Shown: positions 58,304 through 59,537 of the stretch, in pieces
How the letters are laid out: every line of letters begins with the position of its first letter
Position numbering within the stretch: the stretch's first letter is position 1
From: Treponema sp.
Lineage (GTDB): Bacteria > Spirochaetota > Spirochaetia > Treponematales > Treponemataceae
Direction: 5' to 3'
Assembly: GCA_017534445.1 (NCBI GenBank)
Contig: JAFXWC010000075.1
Span: 1-59,537, forward strand
DNA: 59,537 nt
Position numbers and translations under genes: made by a program
Notes under the pieces: model-generated
Database searches by the model: none
What the model was told of the DNA's origin: nothing
The model's input: the letters and a program-made list of their open reading frames with translations, nothing else

Positions 58304-58450
58304 TCTGGACGGTACTGCCAGCCGCTCTACCATCCCTTCCTCGGCTAAAACCGGCCTTCATGCCAAATCGTCACCCGCTTTCCAGGGTTCCGGCTTTCGC
58401 CTCCATTGCCTTACGGCAACCGCTTCGCGGCCCTTCCAATCGGGCGTATG
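58304..58450 (-). repeat. Dispersed intergenic repeat, copy F
   Basis: A CTGGACGGTACTGCC module, then the core at 58372-58450 (CCAGGGTTCCGGCTTTCGCC, CCTCCATTGCCTTACGGCAAC, CCCTTCCAATCGGGC). Same orientation as copies A and E. Confidence 0.85.
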
Positions 58451-58451
58451 T

Positions 58452-58775
58452 CCCAAAAAAAATCCATCCGTGGATTTTTTTTGGATCGGAGATTTGCAAG
58501 GCAAATCTCCGGGGTGCTAAGCCGCCCCTCCATGGGCTCTTTAATTTTTATCAAGTACGAAAATCCCTCCGTGGATTTTTCTGGGATTGCAGAATCGCCA
58601 CGCAATTCTGCATGTTGCTAAGTCGCCCCTCCATGGGCTCTTTAATTTTTATCAAGTACGAAAATCCCTCCGTGGATTTTTCTGGGATTGAAAAATCGCT
58701 ACGCAATTCTGCATGTTGCTAAGTCGCCCATCCTTGGACTCTTTTATTCTTTTCAAGTACGAAAAATCCCACACC
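58452..58775 (+). repeat. 101-bp tandem repeat beside copy F
   Basis: Units begin with CGCCC(C/A)TCCATGGGCTCT (58523, 58624, 58725; exact spacing 101 bp). Each contains AAAATCCCTCCGTGGATTTT, CGCAATTCTGCATGTTGCTAAG. A degenerate unit precedes (58452-58522) and a truncated one follows. Confidence 0.85.
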
Positions 58776-58857
58776 TTAAAAAAAATCAACTTTTTTTACG
58801 CATTTGTGTCAAATCCTGACTTTTACCTTCTATATATTATATGGAGGTAAAAAACAA

Positions 58858-59537
58858 ATGAGATTCATAAACAGAAAGTACAAAGATTCCGTCTTCACAG
58901 ACTTGTTCGGCAGTGACCGCGACGGAAAGAAAAACTTCCTTGACCTTTACAATGCCCTCTCCGGCAGCGACTACAAGCTGGAGGACGTGACCATGGAGCG
59001 CAAGGTAATAGAACAGTCGCTCTACAAGACCTACAACAACGACGTAAGCTGGATAATTGACGGCAAACTGATCGTCCTTGTGGAGCACCAGTCCACGATA
59101 AACAACAACATGCCCTTCAGATGCCTTGAATACGTTACCCGCATCTACGAGACGATAGTCCCAATAGACAGGCGCTATGCCCAAAAGGTCTACAAAATAC
59201 CAAACCCCGACTTCTACGTGGTCTATGTGGGAAAGGACATCATGCCCCGCGAGCAGGAACTCAGGCTTTCGGACGCATTCTACGAAAAGGATTCCAGCAG
59301 GCTGGAGCTTGTGATAAAGGTAAAGAACTGCACCGACCCCAAATTGTTGCCGATTGCAAAAAACTGTGCTATCCTAGAGGAGTATTGCCGCTTCATAGAG
59401 ATTGTCGAGAGCAGTTACAACAGGCGCTTTCCCAGAAGCTCCTTCAGGAAGGCAATAGAAAAGGCGGTTAGCGAGGGAATCCTTAGCGACTACCTTAGCA
59501 GAAAGACCCGGGAGGTAACAAACATGCTCTGTGCCAA
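58858..59537 (+). CDS. Rpn/PD-(D/E)XK nuclease-family protein, cut by window end
   Basis: At least 226 codons, open at the right edge. It starts ATG 58858 after GGAGG at 58843-58847 (MRFINRKYKDSVFTDLFG). The motif YNNDVSWIIDGKLIVLVEHQS has the Asp and Glu-x-Gln of the Rpn (recombination-promoting nuclease, YhgA/COG5464) nuclease core. The family is commonly annotated as transposase-like and is expanded in treponemes. It lies just beyond a tandem-repeat block, a common setting. The C-terminal end is not visible. Confidence 0.85.
   Translation, partial: MRFINRKYKDSVFTDLFGSDRDGKKNFLDLYNALSGSDYKLEDVTMERKVIEQSLYKTYNNDVSWIIDGKLIVLVEHQSTINNNMPFRCLEYVTRIYETIVPIDRRYAQKVYKIPNPDFYVVYVGKDIMPREQELRLSDAFYEKDSSRLELVIKVKNCTDPKLLPIAKNCAILEEYCRFIEIVESSYNRRFPRSSFRKAIEKAVSEGILSDYLSRKTREVTNMLCA

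Noticed and set aside
58255..58722. 155-codon ORF with internal repeats
   Set aside because: It is a translation of repeat copy F and the 101-bp tandem array.
1..59537. CRISPR array, prophage or rRNA operon
   Set aside because: No regularly spaced repeats with spacers, no phage structural or integrase genes, and no rRNA sequence were seen.

Overview
The window reads as chromosomal DNA of a gut- or rumen-type spirochaete, most likely a Treponema or close relative. This is an inference from content, not a database match. It rests on lipoprotein-type sugar-binding proteins, RNase Y, a long (eukaryote-like) GMP synthetase, fused trp genes, a fused FeoA-FeoB, an Rpn-type PD-(D/E)XK nuclease, and many intergenic palindromic repeats. 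Genes lie on both strands in short operons. No prophage, rRNA or CRISPR array was found.

Layout. 1-10.9 kb: an outer-membrane-like small protein, purE, a membrane protein, guaA, a GGDEF-EAL protein, a corrinoid-activase-like ASKHA protein, rny and a guanine-deaminase-like enzyme. 11.2-26.95 kb: a nearly complete aryl-polyene (APE)-type biosynthetic cluster. In order it encodes two ACPs, a COG4648-AMP-ligase fusion, an ApeI-like dehydratase, a GT2 glycosyltransferase, an LpxL-like acyltransferase, a thioesterase, LolA, an MMPL exporter, a DUF3261 lipoprotein, KS, DH, KR and KS. Between thioesterase and LolA sits a three-gene module, translationally coupled to the thioesterase: two RCK/TrkA-N channel proteins with unusual selectivity filters and a stand-alone cyclic-nucleotide-binding protein. 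This channel-bearing APE locus is the most striking system here. 27-30.4 kb: tRNA-Val, feoAB and a membrane protein. 30.6-37.5 kb: trpE, trpGD and trpCF, split by an orphan sugar-binding lipoprotein and a FliN-like protein. 37.5-43.1 kb: a giant secreted protease-barrel protein, tRNA-Cys, a DUF4846 lipoprotein and a NUDIX enzyme. 43.2-46.1 kb: an AT-richer accessory module (XRE regulator, YaaW-family protein, two lipoproteins). 46.2-58.2 kb: a DUF3737 protein, an AraC regulator, then a xylan/xyloside locus (binding protein, two permeases, GH43 xylosidase, xylulokinase, DUF4867 protein, fucose-isomerase-like protein). The right edge cuts an Rpn-family nuclease.

How it works together. The APE genes should make an aryl-capped polyene on a carrier protein, attach it to a lipid or sugar, and move it to the outer membrane (exporter, LolA, DUF3261). 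The xyl block imports oligoxylosides and cleaves them in the cytoplasm. It has a kinase but no recognisable xylA, leaving the FucI-like protein as candidate isomerase. Several genes (purE, guaA, the deaminase, apeN, feoAB, a DUF4846 lipoprotein) have a good -10 box only about 5-10 bases before the ATG, predicting leaderless or nearly leaderless mRNAs. Five copies of one roughly 80-bp intergenic repeat core, two MITE-like elements and several tandem repeats punctuate the gene ends.
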